Source: Kitagawia praeruptora (taxonomy: Eukaryota; Streptophyta; Magnoliopsida; Apiales; Apiaceae). From it: a stretch of 64,000 nucleotides of DNA. The notes below the pieces were generated by a model. The model did no database searches. It was not told the DNA's origin and worked only from the letters and a program-made list of their open reading frames with translations. The stretch covers positions 78,799,001-78,863,000 of the forward strand of contig CM075345.1 in NCBI GenBank assembly GCA_037693485.1, in the 5' to 3' direction. Of this stretch, positions 33,658 through 45,083 are shown one piece after another. The first letter of the stretch is position 1. Every line of letters starts with the position of its first letter. A program made the position numbers and the translations under genes.

Positions 33658-36600
33658 TTAATTTCTAATCTCTTGCAGATCAGGCATTGTTCTGAGATAG
33701 TCTATAAGCAACCTTCTTTCAGCATTTTCAAGCTCTATCTGCATAGCTTCTTTGATTTCTCTCAACTGAGGATCATTCTCATCAGTTTGATAGATAGCAG
33801 CTCTAAGATCGTAGATTTTGTTTCTTCTCATCTCATTTCCCAGCTTTATGTATTTCACTTCCTCAGATTTTACATTGAAATCCAGAACAGTGATTCCAAG
33901 ATCAGTCTTCAATTTTGTAGTTCCCTTCTCCATTTCAATCAGATTGCCATTCCAATCTCTGTATTTAGGAACATACTTGCTGTTGAATTTCATTTGCCTT
34001 CTTGCAAGGTTTTGAATCATTCTTTGTTGAAGCACATTTGCAACTAACTGACCTCTTTGATTTCTCACTCTGAAAATATATAGGACATATTCAAGTTCTT
34101 CAGCATACTTTAATTCGATATCCTTTTCAGAGACTTTAAATACCGTTCCATCAGCCATGAAATATAGCAAGAAATCCTTTTCTAGACTCTTCTGATATAC
34201 AAGCTGTACTGACTCCAGTTTGTCCAAACTCTCTTGAGTGACACCACGACCTGGAACAGACAGTGAAGAAGGATCTCTAGGACCAACATATTGCCTTTTA
34301 TCTCTGTATGAGCCTATGCCTTCTTTGTTGTATCCAACTTTACCAGATAAAGCTCTACCATCAGTGAAATCCATTGGAATTGTAGCTTCTAGTCTTGGAT
34401 CATGAGGAGCACCCCTCTTAAATGTTGATTTCAACTGAGAAGACAATAATGGTGTGGTCACAACTTGTGCAGCAACAGAGGTTATGTTTTCATTCTTCTG
34501 TACAACATGTGTATCAACAGAGGTTGTAACTATACTTTTCAGCTTTTGCTTGGCTTCTGCATCTGTTGGTTTTCTGAATACTTGCATTCTTTGATTTGTA
34601 CCAACAGGTTCTTTGATTTGAATGCCTTTAAGAACAGGCTTTGCAGCTTCAGCAACTTTCACATTCTTCTTTGCTTTTACAGACTTTAGAGCTTTCAGAT
34701 GCTTTTCTTGTAAACTCTTCTCTTCAGCTTTAGCATCTTCTAAAGTAACTCCTTCTGCATTCTCTTCCATAAAAAGCTTAACAGCTAACTCCTCATCAGT
34801 CTTTGGGTTTGATGTTAATTCCAAACTCTTGGTCTTTGAAGTACCTTGAGTTTCAGTGTTTATTCCAACAGACTGTGATTTAAAAGATTTACCAGATCTC
34901 AGAGTTTGCTTTTCAGAGTTTAAGACCTTGCTCTTATCACTTGCTCCTCCATCTCCAGCATCATCCTTTTGAGTCAGAGTTTGAGAAACTTTGCACTTAG
35001 ACTTAGTCACTCTCTCCCCCTTTTTGACATCATCAGGTATAAGTATTGATGTAATGAGCTCTAAAGAGTTTGCAATTGAATCAACCTTAGCAAATAAAGC
35101 AGTCTGATTTTCTTCAACTTTTCCTAGCCTGGCAAAGAGAGTGTCTTGGACTTTAGACAGCTGAACGGCTTTTATTTTAGACTCTCTATCCATCTTTAAT
35201 TCTCTTGACTGAATCTCAGTCTTCAAGGAAGCAATTTCTTGTTTAGTTTCAGCAAAATTTCCTTCCAAAGTCTTGACTTGCACCACAGTTGCCTTTAAAC
35301 AGGATAAGATCTCTGGATTTGAAATTTGCTTTGCAGTTTGCTTAACAAACTCAGATGCTCTTCCTTTTGGAAAAATGCAATCTTGTTTATACCAATTTTC
35401 AGCAGACTTAGCAAGATGCTCTACTTCAACTGCATGAGATGGACAAGGCTGATCAAAAGGTGTATGTTTATTATCTGTCTGTGCAGGTGCATTCACAAAA
35501 GAGTCAGAGTTTGCACTACTAGCAGATTCAGCACTTGCATCCTTAGATTGATCATCTTTTAAAGAACCACTGTGCTGAGCAGTGTCAGCCACAGTTTCTT
35601 CAACAACAGAGTTTGCCTTTGTAGCTTCAACAGGCATGGATTCAGAAATTATTTTTGTTGCCTGATCAACTTCATCACCTTTGTCTTGAATTGGAGAAGA
35701 TACCAGCTCTGTGTGTGATGCTTCAGCTTCAGGAACTTTTGCTGCAAGCTCATCAGCTACACCAGGAGCTTCAGTATGAACAATAGGTGAGATAGGATCA
35801 GAGAATGGTTCAAATGAGTCAAAAATATTATCCCTTGATGAAAAACCATCTCTGTTATCCTCTTCTACAGGCATTTTATCCTCTGTAGGCATTTGAACAT
35901 TAACATTATCCTCTGCAGGCATTTCAACCTCTGCAGGTATAGCAACATTCACTGTAATCTCAACAGTAGGTGTTTGCTGTGAAACCACCTCTGGAGCTTC
36001 AACAACATTCTCTTCATCGGAATCAGAAAGAATTAATCTCCTCTTCTTGATTGGAGGAACCACATTCTCCTCTTCATCTTCACTTGAGCTCTCTCTTGGT
36101 GGTGAAAGTGAAGGTCTGTTTGCTTTCTGTTTCTTCCTTCTTGTATAAACAGCTCCAGGTATTGTTTGTTTAGCCTTTGAGTGTTTAGTGTTTTGGGCAG
36201 TGTGTTTCTTTCTTTTTGGCTTGGTTTTGGGTTGTTCAGTAATTGCTGGCTCAGAGTGTAAGGTGTCAGTGTTTAATGTTTCAGTGTTTAATTTTTCAGT
36301 GTTTGAGGGTTCAGTGTTTAAGGGTGGAGAATTTATTGGTGGAGAGTTTATTGTTTCTGGTTGTGGTTGATGAGATGTAGTAGGTACAGTGGGTGTGGGT
36401 GTTGTAGGTGTTGGTTCAGAGTTTATGGTGTCTATTGGTTCAGGCATTTGTTGTGGTGATTGAGAGTCTTGTGGTTGGTTTACATAGTTCTGTAAGGCTA
36501 AAGGCATAAACATCTCAGGTATTTGCTGTTTAGTGACATCTTTGTTTGTCAAATCAGAAAACATTCTCTTAGCAACTTGAAAAGGCTGAATAACATCAGC

Positions 36601-37263
36601 TTCATCAATTGGAATGTTAGGCACACAGGCAGTAAATAGCAGTTGACAAAAACGAGCAAAATAAACAGTAGTAGACTCAGACAAACGCTCTCCCAAGTTC
36701 ATTAATACTAGTCTACCAAAATCGAAGTTACCTCCATATAGTAGAGCATGACCAATTTGGAGAGTATCCAGAGGAAGTGCATCCCAGTTTGTTGTCTTCT
36801 TTCCAAAAGCCCTTGTTATGCAATCGAAAAAGAAACTCCATTCCTTTCTCAAACTTGGCCGTCTCAAAGACCCTATCTTGTTCAAGTTTCCTGCACATCC
36901 AATTTGTTCCAACATTGTCCTCAACCGATCATGACCAACAACACTGTAAGAAGTGTGTGTCTCAAAGTCCAAAGCATCCCTAACAGTAGTTGGAGTAATG
37001 ATATACTCTGATTCTTCATGAGTAAAAATGATTGTTGGAGTGCCAGACTCTCCTCCATCATCATATTCAGAGTTTGTCCAGAAAGTAGCAATTTGTGAAG
37101 CAGATAGTGTAGGTGGTGCTGTTAGAGCCTTCCCTATTTCAGAGTCTCTCAAGAAATTTTGGAACACATGAAACGCCTCTGGAGCATTTACAGTCTCCAA
37201 TGGTGCTGCATAGTTACTAGGGAGAAAAACTAACCCTGCTGCATCAAACGCTTTAGTTGCCAT
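33658..37263 (-). CDS. Element B third ORF (ORF3), 1201 aa, intact
   Basis: The ATG at 37263 gives MATKAFDAAGL and 1201 codons without interruption. A conserved N-terminal region of about 250 residues (IATFWTN, RPSLRKEWSFFFD, TTNWDALPLDT, GGNFDFGRLVL, YFARFCQLLF) matches the order of element A's ORF3. The middle (about residues 280-620) is low complexity: TLNT/LNTE-type repeats, KRKKH and RRKKQKA basic patches that could act as nuclear signals, and Glu-rich stretches. The C-terminal third has ALFAKVDSIAN coiled-coil-like sequence and a conserved-looking end (RQYVGPRDPSS, YVPKYRDWNGN, EMRRNKIYDLRAAIY). The position matches the env-like ORF of SIRE elements, but no hydrophobic signal or fusion/membrane segment is seen. 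The function is unknown. Its openness against a decayed copy in A suggests recent selection. Confidence 0.85.
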   Translation of the reverse strand: MATKAFDAAGLVFLPSNYAAPLETVNAPEAFHVFQNFLRDSEIGKALTAPPTLSASQIATFWTNSEYDDGGESGTPTIIFTHEESEYIITPTTVRDALDFETHTSYSVVGHDRLRTMLEQIGCAGNLNKIGSLRRPSLRKEWSFFFDCITRAFGKKTTNWDALPLDTLQIGHALLYGGNFDFGRLVLMNLGERLSESTTVYFARFCQLLFTACVPNIPIDEADVIQPFQVAKRMFSDLTNKDVTKQQIPEMFMPLALQNYVNQPQDSQSPQQMPEPIDTINSEPTPTTPTPTVPTTSHQPQPETINSPPINSPPLNTEPSNTEKLNTETLNTDTLHSEPAITEQPKTKPKRKKHTAQNTKHSKAKQTIPGAVYTRRKKQKANRPSLSPPRESSSEDEEENVVPPIKKRRLILSDSDEENVVEAPEVVSQQTPTVEITVNVAIPAEVEMPAEDNVNVQMPTEDKMPVEEDNRDGFSSRDNIFDSFEPFSDPISPIVHTEAPGVADELAAKVPEAEASHTELVSSPIQDKGDEVDQATKIISESMPVEATKANSVVEETVADTAQHSGSLKDDQSKDASAESASSANSDSFVNAPAQTDNKHTPFDQPCPSHAVEVEHLAKSAENWYKQDCIFPKGRASEFVKQTAKQISNPEILSCLKATVVQVKTLEGNFAETKQEIASLKTEIQSRELKMDRESKIKAVQLSKVQDTLFARLGKVEENQTALFAKVDSIANSLELITSILIPDDVKKGERVTKSKCKVSQTLTQKDDAGDGGASDKSKVLNSEKQTLRSGKSFKSQSVGINTETQGTSKTKSLELTSNPKTDEELAVKLFMEENAEGVTLEDAKAEEKSLQEKHLKALKSVKAKKNVKVAEAAKPVLKGIQIKEPVGTNQRMQVFRKPTDAEAKQKLKSIVTTSVDTHVVQKNENITSVAAQVVTTPLLSSQLKSTFKRGAPHDPRLEATIPMDFTDGRALSGKVGYNKEGIGSYRDKRQYVGPRDPSSLSVPGRGVTQESLDKLESVQLVYQKSLEKDFLLYFMADGTVFKVSEKDIELKYAEELEYVLYIFRVRNQRGQLVANVLQQRMIQNLARRQMKFNSKYVPKYRDWNGNLIEMEKGTTKLKTDLGITVLDFNVKSEEVKYIKLGNEMRRNKIYDLRAAIYQTDENDPQLREIKEAMQIELENAERRLLIDYLRTMPDLQEIRN

Positions 37264-38316
37264 TAGTAAAAAGTGATACAAAGATATTCAGAGAAAAGAT
37301 GTGTATGCACTGTAAGTGTTTATCAAAATGTGAAAGAGAGTATATGAGAAGTGTGAAAGTGAATGAGTATGCAAGTAACTGTGAGTGGGTGAATGTGAAT
37401 CGATATGGAGTAAGAGACTAAAGACGATTAGAGTAAAATTAAAACTCAATCGTTTATTTAGTAAAAGCGTGCAACTGTTGTAGAGTAGTGTGTGAGTGGG
37501 ACACAATCATGGGACACGTGTCAAACAACCAATGGATTACTTAATAATTACCGCTGTCATTCCTATAATCACGACACTTACACTAATTAACAGTTGTCAA
37601 CTACCCCAATTACTGCAAAATAGTCAAATCATCTCAATGAGATTTTACCTCAGAGTACTTAACACAACTCAACAGTGTTTATCAATTATCCAACTTTATC
37701 ACTTAAACCCTTTCAAAAATTGCACAGTTGTGAATTAAGTGTGTGTGAAGCAGAGTTTACTGAAATCAATTTTTAGAGCATCTAATATTTCATAAAATCC
37801 ATAACAAAAATCAATAACCACTGAATGCACAAACTCTCATATTAAACACTGATTGTTTGATGAATGCTAAACTCTGTAGTTACTGTAATACAGAAATCTG
37901 AAAACTTCCATTCCCTTTGATGTCCATGATTATCCAAGAAAGCACACAGTCTTTGAAGACAAAAATATCAAGAGATTGAAATCAGAGCATCATTCAGTGA
38001 ATAAAAGTCATGAACTGGATATTCTCACAAACTCTCAATGCACACAAGTGTTTAGGTGAAGTGTTTACACTCACATTCAATCAGAAATAGCAGAATCTAC
38101 CATATGCTTGAATGTCCACCAATTCTACACTACTTTGAGTACATGTATTCACAAATCAAAAGGACTTTATTCAGGGTTTAAATGAGATAAGATCAAACAG
38201 ATGAAAAAGATATTTTATTCATGAGTGAATATCAAGCTGAACATTTCACTAGATCAAAGTGTTCAGTCACACTGTTAGTAAATATTTGTACAAGATCAAT
38301 ATATATGCCTTTTTTT

Positions 38317-38347
<31 letters not shown>

Positions 38348-39295
38348 TTTATTTAGCATATATACTGAGTAAACTTTTCTTTTCTTGAGAAACACTCATC
38401 TGTTTGAGAAGAAAAAAAATATAACTGCTCTTAACACTTCAGAGTATAAGAAAAATGAGCAGTTAATAAGGCTCAAAGGGGTTTACTAAGGATGGAATTT
38501 ATGAACAGTGTTTATACAGTGTTTGAACAAAGTTCAACAGAATTTTTGAACAGTGTTTGAAGAAATGGTAAATCCTATTGCCTTTATCATTTTCATGCAC
38601 ACACATATCATGTAGTCTCAAAATGGTCTAATACAAGTTCTAGAGAAACATACTACTTGATGAATATCACACAACAATAAATACTGATTGATAGAAAATG
38701 TATCAATCACTGATTTGGCTCAAACTCTCACAGGTTGTAGACATGAATCTGAACTCACCAAACTAATCAATGACACATCTCAAGTTTTATGGTTTTCACA
38801 AGTACAAACAAGGAATCATCATGAACCATACCTTTGGATACAGAATGTCACTTATCAGAGTTTAGAGTTCATCAATAACCAAAATTATTTATGAGAGGCA
38901 ATGCACACAATATTCATAGACTCAGAGTTTAGGACTGAATAAACTAAGAGATGCTATAAATATGAAACAGTATCATGCTGTGTTGATTTACTGCACAAAG
39001 TCTGATTAGATTACAGTGACTCAGAAAGAATCATGATTTTTTTTTACTGAGAATCATGCTTCATACATTTTTCTTCATTGGTGTTTTCATTCAGACAATA
39101 ATCAATTCTGAATTCACTGAGTGTATCTAACATGTTAACAGTGTTTAACAGACAGACATGCTAACAGAGTTTAAAAAGTTTTAAACATAAGCATGCATAA
39201 CAGAGTTTAATACTAAGGTTCACATAGCACTTAACAATATGCAGAAACATGAGCAACATATTTTAGAAATAAGTTTTTGAGTCTAACCAACATCT
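37264..39295. other. Element B spacer between RNase H and ORF3
   Basis: About 2 kb without a gene. It holds many CAGAGTTT/CAGTGTTT words (for example 37670, 37750, 38508, 38518, 38548, 39138, 39168, 39200) and a (TTTA)n microsatellite at about 38313-38357. Confidence 0.7.
38313..38357. repeat. (TTTA)n microsatellite
   Basis: About ten TTTA units in element B's spacer. Confidence 0.9.
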
Positions 39296-41512
39296 CTAGT
39301 CAAAACTAGAGACCATTCCTAGTTCATTGACCAGTCTTGTAAATGTAGCTTCACTCAATGGCTTGGTGAAGATATCTGCAAGTTGTTGCCCTGTAGACAC
39401 AAAGTGAAGTTCAATGTTGCCTTCCTCTACATGCTCCCTGATGAAGTGATACCTTATGCTGATGTGCTTTGTCATTGAATGTTGCACTGGATTACCTGTC
39501 ATTGCAATAGCACTTTGATTATCACAGTAAATAGGTATCTTGGTATACCTTAATCCATAATCCAGCAGTTGATTCTTCATCCATAAAATCTGTGCACAGC
39601 AGCTACCAGCAGCAATATACTCTGCTTCAGCTGTAGATGTAGATATTGACTTCTGTTTCTTGCTGTACCAGGAAACAAGTCTGTCACCCAGAAATTGACA
39701 ACTTCCACTGGTGCTTTTTCTGTCTATCTTACATCCAGCAAAGTCTGCATCAGAGTAACCAAGAAGTTTAAACTCTGATTCTCTTGGATACCACAGCCCC
39801 AAAGTCATAGTGCCCTTGAGGTACTTGAATATCCTCTTTACTGCTGTTAAATGTGGTTCTCTTGGATCTGCCTGAAACCTTGCACACAAACAAGTTGCAT
39901 ACATGATATCAGGTCTGCTAGCTGTCAAATAGAGCAAAGAACCAATCATTCCTCTGTAACTTGTCATATCTACAGATGACCCTGCATCTTTGTCCAATTT
40001 TGTTGCAGTTGCCATGGGAGTTGTTGCAGATGAACAATCAAGCATACCAAATTTCTTGAGAAGGTTTCTGGTATATTTTGCTTGATTTATAAAAATTCCA
40101 TCATCTGTTTGCTTCACCTGTAGGCCTAGAAAATAACTAAGCTCTCCCATCATACTCATTTGATATCTTGACTGCATGAGTTTGGCAAACTTCTTGCAGA
40201 GTTTATCATTAGTAGACCCAAAAATAATGTCATCCACATATATTTGAACTAAAAGCAAGTCACTACCATTTTGGAAGTAAAACAGAGTTTTGTCAATAGT
40301 ACCTCTGTGAAATCCACTTTCTAGTAGAAATTTGGCAAGGGTTTCATACCATGCCCTTGGTGCCTGCTTAAGTCCATAGAGTGCCTTGTCTAACCTGTAG
40401 ACATAATCTGGATATTTTGGATCTACAAACCCTGGTGGTTGTTCCACAAACACTTCTTCTTCAAGTTTTCCATTCAAAAATGCACTTTTTACATCCATCT
40501 GAAATACTTTGAATTTCATGTGAGAGGCATATGCTAGAAAAATTCTGATTGCCTCCAATCTAGCCACTGGAGCAAATGTTTCATCATAGTCTATTCCTTC
40601 CTGTTGTGAGTAGCCTTTTGCAACCAGCCTTGCCTTGTTCCTTGTGATAACACCCTCACTGTCAGTTTTATTCCTGAAAACCCATTTAGTACCAACAATG
40701 GATCTGTTCTTGGGCCTTGGTACAAGTGTCCACACTTCATTTCTTTCAAATTCATTTAGCTCTTCTTGCATTGCTGTTATCCAATCAGCATCTTTAAGAG
40801 CTTCTTCCACTTTCTTTGGCTCACTTTGTGACAAGAATGCATGAAACAGACATTCATTTGTTGTTGCACTTCTTGTCCTTACTTTTGCATCTGGATCACC
40901 AATAATCAAATCAGGTGTGTGAGATTTAGTCCATTTTCTTGCAGAAGGCAGATTGCTTCTGTCATCATGTGATCCTCCCCCTTGATCCATGCTCTCCTGA
41001 TTTTCTTGGTGTCTTTCTTCATTTTCTGATGGTCCCCCTGAATGTGACTTCTCAGAATTATCAACAGAGTTTGAATCAACAGAGTTTGATTCAGAATTAT
41101 CAACTGAGTCACTATCAGTGTTTGAATCATCACTTTGATGTGATTCTTCATGCTCCCCCTCAACTGGTTCTTCCCTTGTTTCTGATTGAAGAATTTCTTC
41201 AGTATTTACCAGTAGAGGTTCAGAGTTTAGATCAACAGAGTTTGTCAAATCAGTCTGATCAGAGTTTACTTTTTCAGAGAATAAATCTTCATTTTCAAAG
41301 TGCAGTTGATCATGTTCATTGACATCTTCAAGTCCAGTTATTTTCTTGTCATCAAATGACACATGAATTGATTCCATGATCACTCTAGTTCTCAGATTAT
41401 AAACTCTGAATGCCTTTGTTGACAGTGGATAGCCAACAAAAATTCCTTCATCTGCCTTTAGGTCAAACTTGGTCAACTGTTCAGGATGAGTCTTCAACAC
41501 AAGCATTTGCAT
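39296..41512 (-). pseudogene. Element B reverse transcriptase and RNase H, frameshifted from integrase
   Basis: An open frame of about 738 codons. Ser/Asp/Asn-rich linker (NSVDSNSVDNSE), then TKWVFRNKT, GYSQQEGIDYDETFAPVARLEA, MDVKSAFLNGKLEEE and the YVDD box (about 40230). RNase H has LLGYSDADFAGCKIDRKSTSG and IYCDNQSAIAMT. All catalytic motifs look intact. The start overlaps the end of the integrase frame (41494-41512) in a different frame, and one missing base near 41504 would explain this. The last integrase-side motif (HIFGCKCL) runs straight into the DLKADEGIFVGY motif across the break. Confidence 0.85.
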
Positions 41513-42624
41513 CCAAAAATATGAAAATATTTTAGATTTGGCTTTTTCTTCTTCACCATTTCATATGGTGTTTTACCATGCTTGTTGATCAGTGTTGCAT
41601 TTTGAGTAAAACAAGCAGTTTGAACTGCTTCTGCCCAGAAATATGTTGGCAACTTTGCTTCATCTAGCATGGTTCTGGCAGCTTCTATCAAGGTTCTATT
41701 CTTCCTCTCCACTACACCATTTTGTTGTGGAGTGCCAGGTGCAGAAAACTCTTGTTTTATCCCTTTACTCTTGCAAAATTCTTCCATAGATGAATTCCTG
41801 AACTCAGTTCCATTGTCACTTCTGATTATCTTTACTTGATTCTCTGACCCTTTTTCCAGTTGTAATATATGTTCTGTCAGTGTTAATGCAGTTTCATCCT
41901 TCTTTGCAAGAAAATATACCCATGTGAACCTGGTATATTCATCAACAATGACTAGAGCATATTTCTTCTTTCCAAGAGACATTACATTCACTGGACCAAA
42001 AAGATCAACATGTAGTAGATGATAAGGATCAACAATTGAAGACTCAGATTTGCTTTTGAAGGAGACTTTTCTCTGTTTAGCCTTTTGACAAGAATCACAC
42101 AGTCCTTCTACATTCAACAAGGACTTTGGTAGACCTCTTACAAGATCATTCTTGATTAGCTCATTGATATTGTTCATGTTCAAATGAGAGAGTTTCTTGT
42201 GCCATTTCCAACTCTCTTCACTGGACATCCTTGTAGACAGACACACTGCTTTGCCATAAGTGTTTGTTGACAATTTGATTTCATAGATGTTATTGTGTCT
42301 GTTTCCAACTAGAGCAACTTTCCCTGTAGATTTACTGATCACTTGACAATATTCAGGCTGAAAATCCACATGATATCCTCTGTCACAGATTTGACTCACA
42401 GATAGCAGATCATGCTTGAGTCCTGGAACCAGAGCTACATTTGTGATGATGACATTTCCAAGATTAATATTGCCATATCCCAGTGTATGTCCTATGTTGC
42501 CATCTCCATAGGAAACTTCTGGGCCAGCCTTCTCCTCAAACTCTGATAGCAGGGCTTTTTTTCCTGTCATGTGTCCTGAACATCCACTGTCCACAACTAG
42601 GGTACTAACCCTGGTGCCCTGCAA
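41494..42624 (-). pseudogene. Element B protease and integrase
   Basis: The protease has the catalytic DSGCSGHMTG motif (about 42590). The GAG-pre-integrase domain has WHKKLSHLNMNNI (about 42190). The integrase catalytic triad is seen in HVDLFGPVN (about 42000), IRSDNGTEF (about 41825) and GVVERKNRTLIEAA (about 41705). The frame (0) differs from the upstream gag frame (1) and the downstream RT frame (1), so two opposite single-frame offsets bracket this part. One is the lost base near 41504, the other lies at the gag-pol junction. Confidence 0.85.
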
Positions 42625-42634
42625 TCACAAACAA

Positions 42635-43159
42635 TCACTGATTATTAGTTTTAAGGATCCAGACTTGCTTGGATCCTTTGGCTTTCTTAATTCTGTTAGC
42701 TTTTGCAGCGGAATTTTCATTAACAGAGTTTAAGCTAACTTTTTCAGAGTTTACATTTGCAGAGTTTACTTTAACCCATTTCAAATTTGGCTTGGGTTCA
42801 TAGTAATTATAGTAAATAGCATGATAATCTCTGCAAGTGTAAATAGAATGCCAAGTACTTCCACAGTGTTTGCATAAAGTCTGTGGTCTAGTTCTCACAT
42901 AATCACTCTTTACTGCAGTTTTAGAGGGCAAAGAATTAATGTTCTTATTCTTACTGCAGAAACTAGCAAGATGATTAGTGCTACCACAATTAAAGCATGT
43001 TTTTCTAGGAGCTAATGAAGCAAGCATTGGCTTAATTCCTGATGTGATGCCTACTTTTCCATTTTTGTTTTTCTTAGGCAATCTCTGTTTGTTGACAGAT
43101 TTTATCTCCTTAAGCTTATGCTTGAGTTGTTTATCTGTCATTAAACCAATGTTAGCCTC
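42635..43159 (-). pseudogene. Element B gag C-terminal part (after element C insertion)
   Basis: Continues the gag frame of 55786-57503 in register once one copy of the GCCTC duplication is discounted. It carries two CCHC knuckles, CFNCGSTNHLASFC (about 42996-42955) and CKHCGSTWHSIYTC (about 42877-42836), and Asn/Ser-rich repeats, and ends with a TGA at 42635. The pol frame opens only at 42624, just past this stop. Confidence 0.85.
43155..43159. repeat. Target site duplication of element C (left copy, GCCTC)
   Basis: GCCTC here and at 55786-55790 directly flank C's LTRs. Confidence 0.95.
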
Positions 43160-44025
43160 TGTTGATGAGTGGATTTCGTAATCAACTTATGTGAGGTTTA
43201 CAGGTAGTTGTATAGGCTAGCGATCAACTGTTCTACGAAAGGTTTGGGTTGTGTTTGTGGGGGTTGAGCTGAGCTCGAGGGTATCTCCAATAATCTCAGG
43301 TGCCTTTAGAGAAAACTAGAGAACTTAATGCGTCGTACCCTGAGGTGCCTACGTACCCTTGTATTTATAGGGATCAAGCTCACGTAGTTCTAGTATGATT
43401 TCGTCTCTTACTGGAATAGCTGCATTCGGTCATCTAATTCGTGTTGGACTCAGGTTCCTTTAGAGCCTTTCACGAACTAGTTTGGCTAAGTGGAGTAGAA
43501 CTCGAGTTCGTACCCTACTTATGTTTCTCTCATTGGTTAGAGTTATTCTAGGATCATCTGCGCCCTAGAATCATACTCAGATACCAATTCGTTCATCTGT
43601 TCTAGATGGCTTCTAGAACTTTCTGTTGGCAACTCGTAGGAACCTGGTGCTCAGGAACCTACATTTCAGGAGCCTGTTTCTCAGGGACCTCCTTATTTCG
43701 GGACATATCACTTAGGAACCTCCCTTTTGGTGTTAGTACCTGCACAAATAACAAACTAGTTAGACTGGATAACTTTTCATATGCTTTTATCATCTCTATG
43801 GCTGTTGTTATGCTAATTCGAACTCCTCGGCTGGGAGGAACCTGGTCTTCGAGTGTTCAGCTCAGCTTCCTGACCATTGGGGAACCTCCTGTTATTTGTA
43901 CTTCTTTAGTCATTTCTTCTATTTGATCTTCCTGGCTCGTATTGGATCAATCTTCTAACTTGTATGGATCGGACCTTATTGATTAATGGGCCTAAATCTA
44001 GTCCATGGAGATTTTGGGCACAACA
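43160..44025 (-). repeat. Element C 3' LTR (866 bp)
   Basis: TGTTGATGAG...GGGCACAACA. No mismatch to 54920-55785 found on side-by-side reading. Contains TATAAATA (minus) at about 43362-43369. Confidence 0.95.
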
Positions 44026-44041
44026 AGTACCCCCCGGTTCC
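44026..44041 (-). other. Element C polypurine tract
   Basis: The minus strand reads GGAACCGGGGGGTACT next to the LTR, the only purine-rich run at this place. It overlaps an AGGAACC word. Confidence 0.65.
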
Positions 44042-44504
44042 TTGAAATCATGTAATGTGAAAGGAACCTATTTTAATTCTTCGATCAAAGGTTTAATGTT
44101 AACCCATCCTGGTAACTATATCTTGCTTCCGCATTGTATATCCAAGCCTATATGAGCTAACTCGGTATAGGAAACAGGACATAAAATATTTTCAGCTTGA
44201 TATAATCTTGAGTAAGCTTCCTTTGTATTAAGGAACCTGTTATCTCGCTATTTTCTTCTTTCTTGCTCCAGCTCTCGGAATCTACTTTATGCTTGCATTC
44301 AACTTCTCAAGGAATCCAACTTGTCACTTAACTTCATGCCTCTTTAAATTTAATAAGTTAAAAGAGGATAATGGTTGGTTGTAGAAGATAATTCAAAATT
44401 TGAATTAAACTTATCACTTACCAAAGCTGTAGTTAATGTGTGAGTTCCCAAGGTTTACACGCTTCTCACGCGTGTACCTCTTCGTTTTTACCGCTCCAGT
44501 AATG

Positions 44505-44541
44505 TGCTGCCACGTGTATAGAGCTGTCTTGATTATATAAA
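44505..44541 (+). promoter_or_regulatory. Promoter of the antisense extra gene (G-box and TATA box)
   Basis: CACGTG, the core of the plant G-box, lies at about 44513-44518. TATATAAA is at about 44534-44541 on the plus strand, about 130 bp before the first-intron donor. Together they form a plausible core promoter driving transcription opposite to gag-pol. Confidence 0.6.
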
Positions 44542-45083
44542 CAAATGAATGACTTCATCTTCATTTTTACCTTTACCAAATATTTTCTAAAACCCTTGGA
44601 GAGAAAAATAGGAGAAGTCCGACGGTCATCTGCTTAATCCAAACCTTCTATCGCCGTTTTCTTCAATCCAAGGTATGATTCTGAATCCTTTCTTTCTGTT
44701 TTCTCATAATCTCGATTGCATTTTTAACTATCTGATTACTTCGATCTTGCATGCTGTCTTTTATCTGATAAGTGTTTGTATATGGTTTTTATATGTCACA
44801 CACACAACCATCCATAATACCTTCTCTACTGGTAGTTCCATCACCGATTTGTGGTTCCATCACTATGATTCTACTGAAAGCTTTTGACTGTTTGCTTGTC
44901 TTCTATCTTAATTTGTTTCGTATTCATGTCATATTTCATACCTATCTCTGTGAGTGTACACCCTCCATATAACTCTTAAAAAGAAACTTACTTGACATGA
45001 TCAAAGTAGTTCAATCGTCTTAAAACCACAGGTCTCCCTTTAAGAATTCCAAAGTCTGACCTTTTTTCGTCTGTTTCTTGCAG

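Noticed and set aside
33658..37263. Calling ORF3 of element B an envelope protein
   Set aside because: Only its position suggests this; no signal peptide, fusion or membrane segment is visible.
43606..43926. 106-codon plus frame present twice (also 55366-55686)
   Set aside because: It is duplicated only because it lies within both LTRs of element C; no protein family, and opposite to the element strand.
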